18,037 bases of DNA from Nitrospirota bacterium (lineage in GTDB: Bacteria; Nitrospirota_A; Leptospirillia; Leptospirillales; Leptospirillaceae), in contig DAIBSV010000018.1 of the NCBI GenBank assembly GCA_027415455.1, positions 1 through 18,037 of the forward strand. The letters run 5' to 3'. The notes under the pieces are model-generated. The model had not been told where the DNA came from and searched no databases. It saw only the letters and a list, made by a program, of their open reading frames with translations. Made by a program: the position numbers and the translations under genes. Below, piece by piece: positions 1 to 7,099 of this stretch (the stretch's first letter is position 1; each line of letters starts with the position of its first letter).

Positions 1-86
1 ACGACTCTATTTTCCAGATTGAGCCGTTCCCGGAGTGGCGTTCCCTCTCTCGGAGAAACGATACTGAAAAAGGCGAGTATTACTGA
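1..86 (+). CDS. C-terminal end of an unidentified gene (partial)
   Basis: One + strand frame (codons starting at position 3) is open from the left edge to a TGA at 84-86. It gives a 27-residue tail rich in charged and aromatic residues, containing IFQIEPFPEWRSL and ending KGEYY. A symmetric terminator hairpin follows 12 nt after the stop, which is the expected layout for the end of a real transcription unit. The fragment is too short to identify a family. An alternative + frame (from 19) runs straight through the terminator and is less likely. The body of the gene lies outside the window. Confidence 0.5.
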   Translation, partial: DSIFQIEPFPEWRSLSRRNDTEKGEYY

Positions 87-98
87 GGCCATTTCAAT

Positions 99-135
99 AA
101 AAAAAAGGCAACCCAAATCGGGTTGCCTTTTTTTT
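99..135. terminator. Bidirectional intrinsic terminator
   Basis: An 8-bp perfect GC-rich stem pairs GGCAACCC (107-114) with GGGTTGCC (120-127) around a 5-nt loop. It is flanked by eight A on the left (99-106) and eight T on the right (128-135). Because of the flanking tracts, it reads as a U-tailed hairpin on either strand. It lies between the + strand gene tail ending at 86 and the minus-strand membrane gene ending at 172, so it probably serves both converging transcripts. Confidence 0.9.
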
Positions 136-171
136 GTCATTTTCGGAATAGATCGACAAGATCCGTTTTTA

Positions 172-777
172 TCAGGTTCCCGTTCTCACCCGGCTACGGT
201 TCAGGTACCAGAAGAGGGTGAGAAGGCCAATCAGAACAAAGGCCCCGATTCCGGATAGGGCGCCGATCGAAGACTTGATGCCATAGGTGGGGGTTCTGGC
301 TGGATTATAGATCACAAAGAGCATGGCATAAACGGTGTAGGCTGTAACGATGGAAAAGACGAAGGAAAGAAGGGTGACCCAGCCCAGCCGCTTATGAACC
401 AGAGGATTCTTCTTGAGGATTCGCTGTCCGTTCAATACCTCTGTCGACATGAAGCCGTTAAAGACAACGACTCCCGTCAGGATCAGGGCTGCGGTGGAAA
501 CAAGGGAATGGAAGATGATGATGGGATAATAGACCATGTATTTGATCATTTGTGGGCCGCCGAACCCGACGATTCCGACGATATATTGCTGGGCAAGATA
601 CATCAGGAACCACCCGGCCACCAGAATGGTCGAAAGAAGCATGGAGTTATGATGGGCCGTTCCGCGATGTTTGCGTCCGAGATAGGCTCCGAAAAACAGG
701 CAGGAAAAAACGATCGTTTCACTGGTGATCGTCAGGTCCCACCAGAAGTCGGCTTTTGTTCCAAGAAATCCATGCAT
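172..777 (-). CDS. DUF420 (CtaM/YozB-like) membrane protein
   Basis: This 201-residue protein is polytopic, with about five hydrophobic segments (roughly residues 15-34, 47-68, 84-106, 130-156 and 172-192). It resembles the DUF420 family in its spaced histidines (H37, H42/H43, H90, H128) and in the stretch HKRLGWVTLLSFVF (128-141), which leads into a helix ending TVYAMLF. Family knowledge: DUF420 proteins are integral membrane proteins, and the Firmicute member CtaM is needed for haem-copper oxidase function. A role in oxidase maturation here is inference. The gene is last in a three-gene minus-strand cassette. It starts 3 nt after the stop of the preceding 99-residue gene, with only a weak purine-rich site, so its translation may be coupled. 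The bidirectional terminator at 99-135 lies about 35 nt past its stop. The family call is moderately firm; the function is not. Confidence 0.75.
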   Translation of the reverse strand: MHGFLGTKADFWWDLTITSETIVFSCLFFGAYLGRKHRGTAHHNSMLLSTILVAGWFLMYLAQQYIVGIVGFGGPQMIKYMVYYPIIIFHSLVSTAALILTGVVVFNGFMSTEVLNGQRILKKNPLVHKRLGWVTLLSFVFSIVTAYTVYAMLFVIYNPARTPTYGIKSSIGALSGIGAFVLIGLLTLFWYLNRSRVRTGT

Positions 778-780
778 GCT

Positions 781-1080
781 CTAACCGTTTCCCGTGTTGG
801 ATGTCGGATCGTCGCCGCTTTCGAGCGCCTTGCACACGAAATACCAAAGGCCAAAAGGGACGATGCCGGCAAAAAGAAAGACCATGAAAAAAAGGGCTCC
901 GAAACCCATGAACACCTTTGACGGGTTGCTCCCTACCGCATGAAAGAAGGCCGAGAGGAAGCGACCCCCCAGGAAGTTCGGAACCATGAATGTATAGCCG
1001 AATCCCCAGAACCCAAAAACGGAGGTCAGCAAGGGATGTCGTTTCGCAAGGCCGAAAAGCGAAGTGTCTTTTGATGCCAT
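781..1080 (-). CDS. Small two-helix membrane protein, unknown function
   Basis: I do not recognise this 99-residue protein. It has a short basic N-terminus, then two hydrophobic stretches, about residues 16-40 (aromatic-rich, with FGFWGFGYTFMVP) and 55-82 (containing FLFAGIVPFGLWYF). A polar acidic tail (ESGDD) follows. Both ends probably lie on the same side of the membrane. The ATG is supported by a purine-rich ribosome site (AAGGAAAAAGGG, about 1083-1094) just upstream. It sits between the 156-residue membrane gene and the DUF420 gene, 3 nt from the latter, so the three are probably co-transcribed. Small two-helix proteins near DUF420 genes could be accessory subunits of a membrane complex, but nothing in the sequence proves this. 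Confidence 0.7.
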   Translation of the reverse strand: MASKDTSLFGLAKRHPLLTSVFGFWGFGYTFMVPNFLGGRFLSAFFHAVGSNPSKVFMGFGALFFMVFLFAGIVPFGLWYFVCKALESGDDPTSNTGNG

Positions 1081-1168
1081 TAACCCTTTTTCCTTGTCAG
1101 GGAGCGATCAGTCTTCAATGAGTCCCTCTCTCAAAAGGTTAAGGGAGAGCGGTCCTGAAGGCAAGAGG

Positions 1169-1639
1169 TCAGGCAGTCCGCTTTTCGAGAGCCTGAATCC
1201 GATCGATGTCCGACAGAAGTTCCTGGACCTTTTCGGGGGGAAGGGAGTTTCGCCGGAGGGTTGTCTGGACTCTTCTTTTGTCGACCGTTTGTCCCCAAAT
1301 TCCGAGAATGGTCCGGCTTCCATGACACTGGATTTTGCGGACGAGTTCGTCGGCATCCCCGTTTTTCCATTCCAGGATGATCGAGGAACCCGTTGTCCTG
1401 ATGGACTTGAGAGAGCGGGGGGTCAGAAGAAGACACTGGTTCACGATGGAGGTGAATCCCGAAAAGAGAACGAGCCAGAAGGCTCCGAAGAAAAGATAAA
1501 ACCAGAGCGAGGAGGTCTGGTGGTGGACGATGTAGCCGAAAGAGAGAATGCCGGACAGAACGAGGGCCGACCCATGGAAGAGACCGCTTGTCAGGGCGCC
1601 TTTTTTATCCGGGGTGAGGACATATTGTTTGTCTACCAT
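1169..1639 (-). CDS. Membrane protein with C-terminal soluble domain, unknown function
   Basis: I do not recognise the family. From the chosen ATG (MVDKQYVLTPDKKG) the protein is 156 residues. It has a polar N-terminus, two adjacent hydrophobic helices near residues 15-38 and 43-65, and a soluble tail of about 90 residues. The tail begins with a beta-rich stretch (LLLTPRSLKSIRTTGSSIILEW) and ends in a charged probable helix (PPEKVQELLSDIDRIQALEK). The pattern resembles small bacterial PH-like or DUF proteins, but I cannot name it. In-frame ATGs at 1657 and 1672 would lengthen it by 6 or 11 residues. None of the three has a clear ribosome site, so the start is uncertain. It heads the minus-strand cassette and is divergent from the Nudix gene. 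Confidence 0.65.
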   Translation of the reverse strand: MVDKQYVLTPDKKGALTSGLFHGSALVLSGILSFGYIVHHQTSSLWFYLFFGAFWLVLFSGFTSIVNQCLLLTPRSLKSIRTTGSSIILEWKNGDADELVRKIQCHGSRTILGIWGQTVDKRRVQTTLRRNSLPPEKVQELLSDIDRIQALEKRTA

Positions 1640-1656
1640 GGGTGCAGAAAATAGCA

Positions 1657-1662
1657 TATAAT
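1657..1662 (+). promoter_or_regulatory. Candidate -10 element for the Nudix-trp gene train
   Basis: A perfect TATAAT lies 33 nt upstream of the Nudix ATG. This would place transcription start near 1669 and give a short leader of about 26 nt. No good -35 hexamer sits 16-18 nt upstream (TACCAT at 1634-1639), so any activity would be weak or activator-dependent. The element lies within the possible N-terminal extension of the divergent membrane gene. On the opposite strand, TTGAAT, 17 nt and TATTTT could drive the divergent gene almost leaderless. Confidence 0.35.
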
Positions 1663-1694
1663 CAACCAACATTCAATATTCGATCGGGGGAGGG

Positions 1695-2204
1695 ATGATC
1701 GTCTGGAAGGGACGGAGAATAAGTGTGGACCTCATGGAGGTTCCGGGAGAAAAAGCCGCCCGGGATTTCGAAATCGTCCGCTTTGGCCAAGGAGTTGCCA
1801 TTCTCCCTGTCCTTGATGACGGACGGATTGTTCTCATCCGTCAGTATCGTCCGGCTGTGGAGAGTGCCATCCTTGAAATTCCGGCTGGAAAGATCGAAGA
1901 AGGGGAAGATATTCTGGTCGCGGCTGCCCGAGAATTGCGCGAGGAAACCGGAATAACGGGAATGACCCTTCGGGTGATGACATCGATCTGGACCACGCCC
2001 GGATTTTGCGACGAGGTCATCCACCTTGTTCTGGCGAAAGGGGGAAGACTCGGCAATCCCCAGCCCGAAGAGGATGAATGGATCGAGCCACCCGTATTCT
2101 ATGCCCAGGATGAGATATCCGAACTCGTCAGATCGGGGATGATTCGTGATTCGAAGACTCTTGTCGCGCTGGGATGGGCTGGCCTTTTTCAGGGGAATCG
2201 GTAG
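1695..2204 (+). CDS. Nudix hydrolase, ADP-ribose pyrophosphatase type
   Basis: This 169-residue protein has a textbook Nudix box at residues 65-87: G65, E71, R79-E80, E83-E84 and G86 match the GX5EX7REUXEEXGU pattern, whose glutamates bind the catalytic metals. The N-terminal strand region (MIVWKGRRISVDLMEV), the segment VLIRQYRPAV and the core EIPAGKIEEGE resemble NudF/ADP-ribose pyrophosphatase enzymes. These cleave ADP-ribose to AMP and ribose-5-phosphate, so cytosolic clearance of ADP-ribose or a related nucleoside diphosphate sugar is the likely role. The ATG follows a GGGGGAGGG run at only 1-2 nt spacing, which is unusually tight. It is the first gene of the + strand train and ends 1 nt before the ferredoxin-like gene. 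The superfamily is certain; the exact substrate is inferred. Confidence 0.9.
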   Translation: MIVWKGRRISVDLMEVPGEKAARDFEIVRFGQGVAILPVLDDGRIVLIRQYRPAVESAILEIPAGKIEEGEDILVAAARELREETGITGMTLRVMTSIWTTPGFCDEVIHLVLAKGGRLGNPQPEEDEWIEPPVFYAQDEISELVRSGMIRDSKTLVALGWAGLFQGNR

Positions 2205-2205
2205 C

Positions 2206-2508
2206 ATGCAAGAGGCGGGGGATGATTTGGGTTTGGATGCGGCCGATGGTATGATGGACATTCCCGGCCTTTTTCGGGTGGCGGGAGGAGCCATACTCTG
2301 GAAGGCCGCGACCTGTTTTCAGGTCGGCCCTTGCGGAAGTTGCGAGGAGCTTTGTCCGACCGGAGTTCTCGGTCTGGAGACACCCGGACATCTCGGAGAG
2401 AAGGCCCCGGCCCTCCGATACGCCGACTGCATCCGATGCAGGTTGTGCCTTGTGACCTGTCCCGCCGGAGCCTTGACACTTTCTCCGGGTGGCGCTTTCC
2501 GGAATTGA
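2206..2508 (+). CDS. Small 2x[4Fe-4S] ferredoxin-like protein
   Basis: The 100-residue product carries two four-cysteine motifs. The second is canonical (C75-x2-C78-x2-C81-x3-C85-P). The first has a stretched opening (C37-x5-C43-x2-C46-x3-C50-P). Each ends CPxG, typical of bacterial-type dicluster ferredoxins and of the electron-transfer subunits built on them. About 35 residues precede the first cysteine, including a weakly hydrophobic stretch (IPGLFRVAGGAILWKAA). The ATG at 2206 was chosen over an upstream in-frame start because it sits 1 nt after the Nudix stop with AGGGG about 10 nt ahead. Its 3' end overlaps a possible GTG start (2489) of the regulator. It probably carries electrons or senses redox state; the partner is unknown. 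Its place directly ahead of a sigma-54 regulator is unusual. Confidence 0.8.
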   Translation: MQEAGDDLGLDAADGMMDIPGLFRVAGGAILWKAATCFQVGPCGSCEELCPTGVLGLETPGHLGEKAPALRYADCIRCRLCLVTCPAGALTLSPGGAFRN

Positions 2509-2563
2509 GAACAACGTCGGATCCGGGGTTTCCGTTAAGGGCGTGAGCCGGAGTTCTGCTGAT

Positions 2564-3994
2564 ATGGCCAATCAAAATCCCTCTTTTCTTCCCGTGCTTT
2601 CATCCTGGGAAAATTCTGAATCGGCGGGAATCTCTTCTGCCATTGACCTCGCAAATGGGTCCTTTTCCGGACTCGGTCCCGCGATCATTCTGGACTCGCT
2701 CGAAGAAGGAGTCGTTGCGATAGGACTCGACAAGAAGATCCTGTACATGAACCGAGCCGCCCGTGAAATCCTGGGCATGCCGGAAGGGGACTTTTCCGGA
2801 ATGGATTGCCAGAAGGCCATGCGAACTTCCGTGTGCAGCGCACGCTGCCTTCTGGAAAAGACACTCGAAACGGGAGAATCCTTCAGAAATTACGAAATCA
2901 CCCTCACGGACCACCACCGGAGGAGCCGACTCGTCCGCGTCAATACGGCCCTTCTGCGCAATGCCGAGGAGCAGGTCATAGGCGGGGTCGAAATCTTTCA
3001 TGACGTGACCCAGATCGCTGAACTGCGCAAGGAGTTGAAAGGACGTTATTCCTTCGGCCGGATCATCGGTCAGAGCCAGCGGATGAAAGAGCTGTTCGAC
3101 CTTTTGCCGGTCGTGGCCCAGAGCAAGTCGACCGTACTGATCGAAGGTGAAAGCGGGACCGGCAAGGAGTTGGTGGCGCATGCCATCCACGAAAACAGCC
3201 CCCGGAAAGAAGGCCCTTTCATTAAGGTCAACTGTGCCGCGCTGTCGGAGGGTGTCCTCGAATCCGAACTGTTTGGCCATGTCCGCGGAGCCTTCACGGG
3301 CGCGGTATCAAGCAAGCCGGGCCGATTTGAAATGGCCTCGGGGGGAACGCTTTTTCTGGATGAAATTGGGGAAATTTCCGCCGCCATGCAGGTCAAGCTT
3401 CTGCGAGTCCTTCAGGAGGAGGAATTCGAGCGGGTCGGAGGAACGAAAACTCTGAAGGTCGATGTCCGGGTCATCGCGGCCACGAATCGGGATTTGAAAA
3501 AAGCCATCGAAGAGGGATCGTTCCGCAAGGATCTGTACTACCGGCTCCGGGTCGTCCCGCTCTCACTGCCCCCACTCCGGGAGAGACGGGAGGATATTCC
3601 TCTTCTGGTATCGGCCTTTCTCGCGAGGTACACCGCCGAGTTCGGGAAAAACATTGAGGGGGTGACCCAGTCCGCCCTGGACGTGCTTCTCAATCATGAC
3701 TATCCGGGAAACATCAGGGAGCTTCAGAACATTATGGAGCATGCCGTTCTGCTGTCTACGGGGCGCATGGTGGATGTCAAGGACCTTCCCAGGGATCTCT
3801 GGACACCGCCTGGCGAGCGCCCCTTCCTGGATTCGGTGCTGTCTCTCCCTCAGCCGCTTAAAAACATTGAGGACGCGCTGATTCAGAAAGCCATGGAGCG
3901 GACAAACGGCAACATGTCCGAAGCGGCCCGCCTCCTTGGTATCGGTCGATCGACCCTCTGGAGAAGACTTCGGGAAAAAGGGGGAGGCTCGTGA
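2564..3994 (+). CDS. PAS-domain sigma-54-dependent transcriptional activator (bEBP)
   Basis: A 476-residue enhancer-binding protein. A PAS domain spans about residues 43-150, followed by a short linker helix. The AAA+ domain (about 168-390) has Walker A GESGTGKE (195-202), the sigma-54-contacting loop GAFTGA (242-247) and Walker B GTLFLDEIGE (261-270). A Fis-type helix-turn-helix is at the C-terminus (NMSEAARLLGIGRSTLWRRL). It should activate RNA polymerase bearing sigma-54 by ATP hydrolysis. There is no receiver domain, so the PAS domain is the probable sensor. It holds C82, C91 and C95 (C-x8-C-x3-C), which could bind a cofactor or respond to redox; that is inference. The ATG at 2564 has GGAG 10 nt upstream; GTG at 2489 or 2543 are alternative starts. 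Its stop overlaps the trpE start (GTGA). Confidence 0.88.
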   Translation: MANQNPSFLPVLSSWENSESAGISSAIDLANGSFSGLGPAIILDSLEEGVVAIGLDKKILYMNRAAREILGMPEGDFSGMDCQKAMRTSVCSARCLLEKTLETGESFRNYEITLTDHHRRSRLVRVNTALLRNAEEQVIGGVEIFHDVTQIAELRKELKGRYSFGRIIGQSQRMKELFDLLPVVAQSKSTVLIEGESGTGKELVAHAIHENSPRKEGPFIKVNCAALSEGVLESELFGHVRGAFTGAVSSKPGRFEMASGGTLFLDEIGEISAAMQVKLLRVLQEEEFERVGGTKTLKVDVRVIAATNRDLKKAIEEGSFRKDLYYRLRVVPLSLPPLRERREDIPLLVSAFLARYTAEFGKNIEGVTQSALDVLLNHDYPGNIRELQNIMEHAVLLSTGRMVDVKDLPRDLWTPPGERPFLDSVLSLPQPLKNIEDALIQKAMERTNGNMSEAARLLGIGRSTLWRRLREKGGGS

Positions 3995-5499
3995 TTCTGT
4001 CAACGTCTTCCGTGGATTTTCTTTCGGAGATGAAACGCCACAGGCTTGTTCCCGTCGTGGGAGAGGCTTTGTCCGATTTTCTGACGCCTCCTGGCGTCTA
4101 TTCCGCCCTTCCGTCCGCCGCTCCGAAATTTCTTCTCGAGAGCGCGACGGGAGGGGACCGCTGGGGGCGATATTCCTTTGTGGGGTCGGGGGTTCATTTC
4201 TCTTTCAGGGGGACCCTCAAAGGCGGAGTGACTGTCCAGACATTCCGGGAAGGACGGGTCGTTTCATCGGTCCACCATGAAGGAGATCTCCTCGACAGCT
4301 TTTCTCATGCGATGGCTTCTCTGGATGCCTTTGTCGACAGCAGATTCCCCGTCTTTTCCCAGGGGGCGATCGGATACTTTTCCTACGACATGGTCCGGTG
4401 TTTCGAGGATCTGCCGCATACTCTTCCGCACGCCGATGATTTTCCGGACCTGGACTTCGTCGTTCCCGAAATCATGGTCATTTTCGATCATGCCCTTCAA
4501 AAAATTCGGATCATGACCTGGGCTGATCGTCAGAATGGTGACCCGGTCCGTCTTTATGAAGAGGCGAGGGTGCGTCTCCAGACATTCTGGGAATCACTTT
4601 TCTTGTCGCGCCCCCTTCCGAAACCCGCTCTTTCTGAACAGAGAGGACGCTTTGCTGTCCGGGAGATTCCGGATGCTGAAAAATTCAAGCAGGCCGTTGA
4701 ACGGGCGAAGGAGCACATCAGGGCCGGAGACATTTTTCAGGTTGTTCTTTCCCGTCGCTTTGAATTCGACTGGGAAGGTTCTCCCTTGACCCTGTACCGC
4801 GTTCTTCGCTCCATCAATCCTTCTCCCTATCTTTATCTTATCGAGAATGGACCTTTTTCCTTGGTCGGCTCTTCTCCGGAGCTTTTTGTGAGAGTCACCG
4901 GGAAAACCGTTGATCTCAGACCCATTGCAGGGACGGTCCGCAGATCGGGAGATCCGGAGGAAGATGCTCGGCGTTCACAGGCGTTGCTGGCCGATCCGAA
5001 GGAGCGTGCCGAACACGTCATGTTGGTTGACCTGGGACGCAACGACGTGGGCCGTATTTCGGGAAAAGGAGGGGTGCGGGTTAGCGAAATGATGGTTCTC
5101 GAACACTATTCCCATGTCACACACATCGTGAGCCATGTGACGGGAGAGCTTGCCGAGGGGAAGACGGGTTTCGATGTCATCAGGGCGGCGCATCCGGCGG
5201 GAACTCTTTCGGGAGCTCCAAAAATCCGGGCGATGGAAATCATCGAGGATCTGGAGACGATTCGTCGGGGACCTTATGCCGGATGCGTCGGGGTCGTTTC
5301 CTTTTCGGGTGACGTGGATCTTGCGATTGCCATCCGGTCGGTGTTCATTTCGGGTTCCAGGGGGTTTTTTCAGGCGGGGGCCGGGATCGTCGCAGATAGC
5401 GATCCGGAGCGTGAGAATCAGGAGATCCTGGCCAAGGCCCAGGCGATGGTCCGGGCTTTGGAGATCACCCATGGAAGTGAGGGATCATGGCTTTTCTGA
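3991..5499 (+). CDS. trpE: Anthranilate synthase component I
   Basis: This 502-residue enzyme makes anthranilate from chorismate, using ammonia supplied by TrpG. It is the first committed step of tryptophan synthesis. The N-terminal domain carries LLES (48-51), the motif that in TrpE lines the feedback tryptophan site. The C-terminal chorismate-binding domain shows GDIFQVVLSRRFE, the block RPIAGTVRRSGDPEED, DLGRNDVGRI, HPAGTLSGAPKIRAMEIIE and the closing metal-site run QAGAGIVADSDPERE. Length is normal for TrpE. The GTG start overlaps the regulator stop by 4 nt and has a strong GGGGGAGG site at about 3980-3987. It overlaps trpG by 13 nt. No leader peptide or attenuator precedes it; LLES suggests control by enzyme feedback, with any transcriptional control coming from further upstream. 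Confidence 0.97.
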   Translation: MILSTSSVDFLSEMKRHRLVPVVGEALSDFLTPPGVYSALPSAAPKFLLESATGGDRWGRYSFVGSGVHFSFRGTLKGGVTVQTFREGRVVSSVHHEGDLLDSFSHAMASLDAFVDSRFPVFSQGAIGYFSYDMVRCFEDLPHTLPHADDFPDLDFVVPEIMVIFDHALQKIRIMTWADRQNGDPVRLYEEARVRLQTFWESLFLSRPLPKPALSEQRGRFAVREIPDAEKFKQAVERAKEHIRAGDIFQVVLSRRFEFDWEGSPLTLYRVLRSINPSPYLYLIENGPFSLVGSSPELFVRVTGKTVDLRPIAGTVRRSGDPEEDARRSQALLADPKERAEHVMLVDLGRNDVGRISGKGGVRVSEMMVLEHYSHVTHIVSHVTGELAEGKTGFDVIRAAHPAGTLSGAPKIRAMEIIEDLETIRRGPYAGCVGVVSFSGDVDLAIAIRSVFISGSRGFFQAGAGIVADSDPERENQEILAKAQAMVRALEITHGSEGSWLF

Positions 5500-6092
5500 T
5501 GATCGACAACTACGATTCCTTCACATACAACCTCGTCCAGTATTTCTGGGAACTCGGAGTCGAGATGGAGGTCTTTAGGAACGATCGGATCCGTCTCGCC
5601 GAAATCGATGTCTCGAACCTCGAGGGAATCGTCCTTTCTCCCGGTCCAGGAACGCCTGCGGATTCGGGGATCTGCCCGGATATCGTCAGGGAGCTGGCTC
5701 CGAAAATCCCCATCCTGGGAGTGTGTCTGGGCCATCAGACGATCGGGGAGGTCTTCGGGGGATCTGTCGTGCGAGCCCCTCGCCTCATGCACGGCAAGAC
5801 TTCGCCGGTCCTGCATGATGGCTCCGATCTCTTTGCGGGAATTCCAAGCCCGTTCGAGGCGACACGATATCATTCCCTGATCGTTCTCGAAAGCACTCTC
5901 CCGGAGGAGGTCGAGGTCACGGCCAGAACGGAGGAGGGGGAGGTCATGGCATTGGCCCATCGTCTCTATCCGACGCGCGGTGTCCAGTTCCATCCGGAAT
6001 CGATCCTGACCCTCCATGGAAAGACGCTCCTCGCAAATTTCATTTCGATCGCCCGCTCCTTCAAGGCGATGGGAACTGGACCGGAAAAATGA
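5487..6092 (+). CDS. trpG: Anthranilate synthase component II (glutamine amidotransferase)
   Basis: A 201-residue class I glutamine amidotransferase. The N-terminus MIDNYDSFTYNLVQYF and the oxyanion region SPGPGTP are typical of TrpG/PabA. The catalytic triad is visible: C80 in GVCLGHQTIGE, then H169 and E171 in VQFHPESILT. It hydrolyses glutamine and channels ammonia to TrpE. In many bacteria the same subunit also serves PabB for folate synthesis; no pabB is seen here, so dual use cannot be judged. The ATG lies inside the end of trpE, with GAGGG just upstream. Its stop overlaps trpD in ATGA. Length is normal and it is not fused to trpD, unlike the E. coli arrangement. Confidence 0.96.
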   Translation: MAFLMIDNYDSFTYNLVQYFWELGVEMEVFRNDRIRLAEIDVSNLEGIVLSPGPGTPADSGICPDIVRELAPKIPILGVCLGHQTIGEVFGGSVVRAPRLMHGKTSPVLHDGSDLFAGIPSPFEATRYHSLIVLESTLPEEVEVTARTEEGEVMALAHRLYPTRGVQFHPESILTLHGKTLLANFISIARSFKAMGTGPEK

Positions 6093-7099
6093 ATCCCCGT
6101 GATGCCCTTCTTGCCTTGGTCGATGGAAAATCCCTGTCCCGTGCAGAGATGGCCGGAATCATGGGGGAGGTGATGGACGGGAAGGTAGCGGACGCCCTGT
6201 TGGCCGGAATTACGGTGGCCCTCCTTGCCAAAAAGGAGACGCCGGAGGAGATTTCGGGGGCGCTGGATGCCCTTCTGGCACGACAATGCCCCTTTCCGGC
6301 CAGCGGGGAGGATGCCGTGGACGTCTGTGGAACAGGAGGCGACCGGTCGGGCACGGTGAATCTTTCAACGGCGGTTTCTTTCGTGCTGGCGGGGGGTGGC
6401 GTCAAGGTTATCAAGCATGGGAATCGGGCCATTTCAAGCCGTGCCGGTTCGGCCGATGTCCTCGAGGCCCTGGGGCTGCGTGTCGATATGACCCCAGACC
6501 AGGCGGCCCTTCTCTATCGGGAAACGGGGTTGACCTTTCTTTTTGCCCCCCTCTACCATCCGACCCTTCGGGTTGTTGCCAATGTGCGCCGGGAGCTTGG
6601 AATTCGGACCTTTTTCAATCTTCTCGGGCCCCTCGCCAATCCTGCGCGGGTTCGCAGGCAGGTCGTCGGAGTCTACGATCCCGAGCGTCTGACCATGGTG
6701 GTGGATGTTCTGGCCCGAACGGGAAGTCGGGAAGTCCTCGCGTTGTTCGGAGACGGTCTCGATGAGGTCAATCTTGCATCGACGACCACAATGGTCCATC
6801 TTTCCTCTGGAAAGATGACGACGAGTGAGGTGACGGCAAAAGATTTCGGGCTTGACCCCTCCCCCGTGTCCGATGCCCTCGGGGGGGACAGGGAACGAAA
6901 TGCCCACCTGATAAGCCGGGTTCTCAACGGGGATCGCTTTCCTCTCAGGAACTGGGTTCTGGCGGGAGCCGCCCCGGGATTCCTTGTGGCCGGGAAAGTG
7001 ACGAGCTTGAGGGAAGGTGTGGAGGCGGCAAGGAAGGCGATCGATTCCGGTTCGGCCCTGGCCGTCTTCCGGCGATGGAAGGAATTGTGCGCCTCATGA
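6089..7099 (+). CDS. trpD: Anthranilate phosphoribosyltransferase
   Basis: A 336-residue enzyme that transfers phosphoribose from PRPP to anthranilate, the second step of the pathway. The small N-terminal helical domain is followed by the PRPP-binding motifs GTGGD (81-85) and NLST (91-94), then KHGNR (109-113). The later Asp-Glu pair in GDGLDEVNL is the second metal site of the family. The block LGPLANPARVRRQVVGVYD is also typical. Length matches the family. It is coupled at both ends by 4-nt overlaps: ATGA with trpG, and the trpC start overlapping its own stop. Nothing in it departs from the usual enzyme. Confidence 0.97.
   Translation: MNPRDALLALVDGKSLSRAEMAGIMGEVMDGKVADALLAGITVALLAKKETPEEISGALDALLARQCPFPASGEDAVDVCGTGGDRSGTVNLSTAVSFVLAGGGVKVIKHGNRAISSRAGSADVLEALGLRVDMTPDQAALLYRETGLTFLFAPLYHPTLRVVANVRRELGIRTFFNLLGPLANPARVRRQVVGVYDPERLTMVVDVLARTGSREVLALFGDGLDEVNLASTTTMVHLSSGKMTTSEVTAKDFGLDPSPVSDALGGDRERNAHLISRVLNGDRFPLRNWVLAGAAPGFLVAGKVTSLREGVEAARKAIDSGSALAVFRRWKELCAS

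Noticed and set aside
1662..2294. 210-codon minus-strand open frame opposite the Nudix gene
   Set aside because: The + strand carries an exact Nudix box; the antisense product shows no family features.
6286..6302. TGGCACG followed by ATGCC, resembling a sigma-54 -24/-12 element
   Set aside because: The spacing is one base off and the -12 half lacks TTGC. It lies inside trpD, far from any start of its own.
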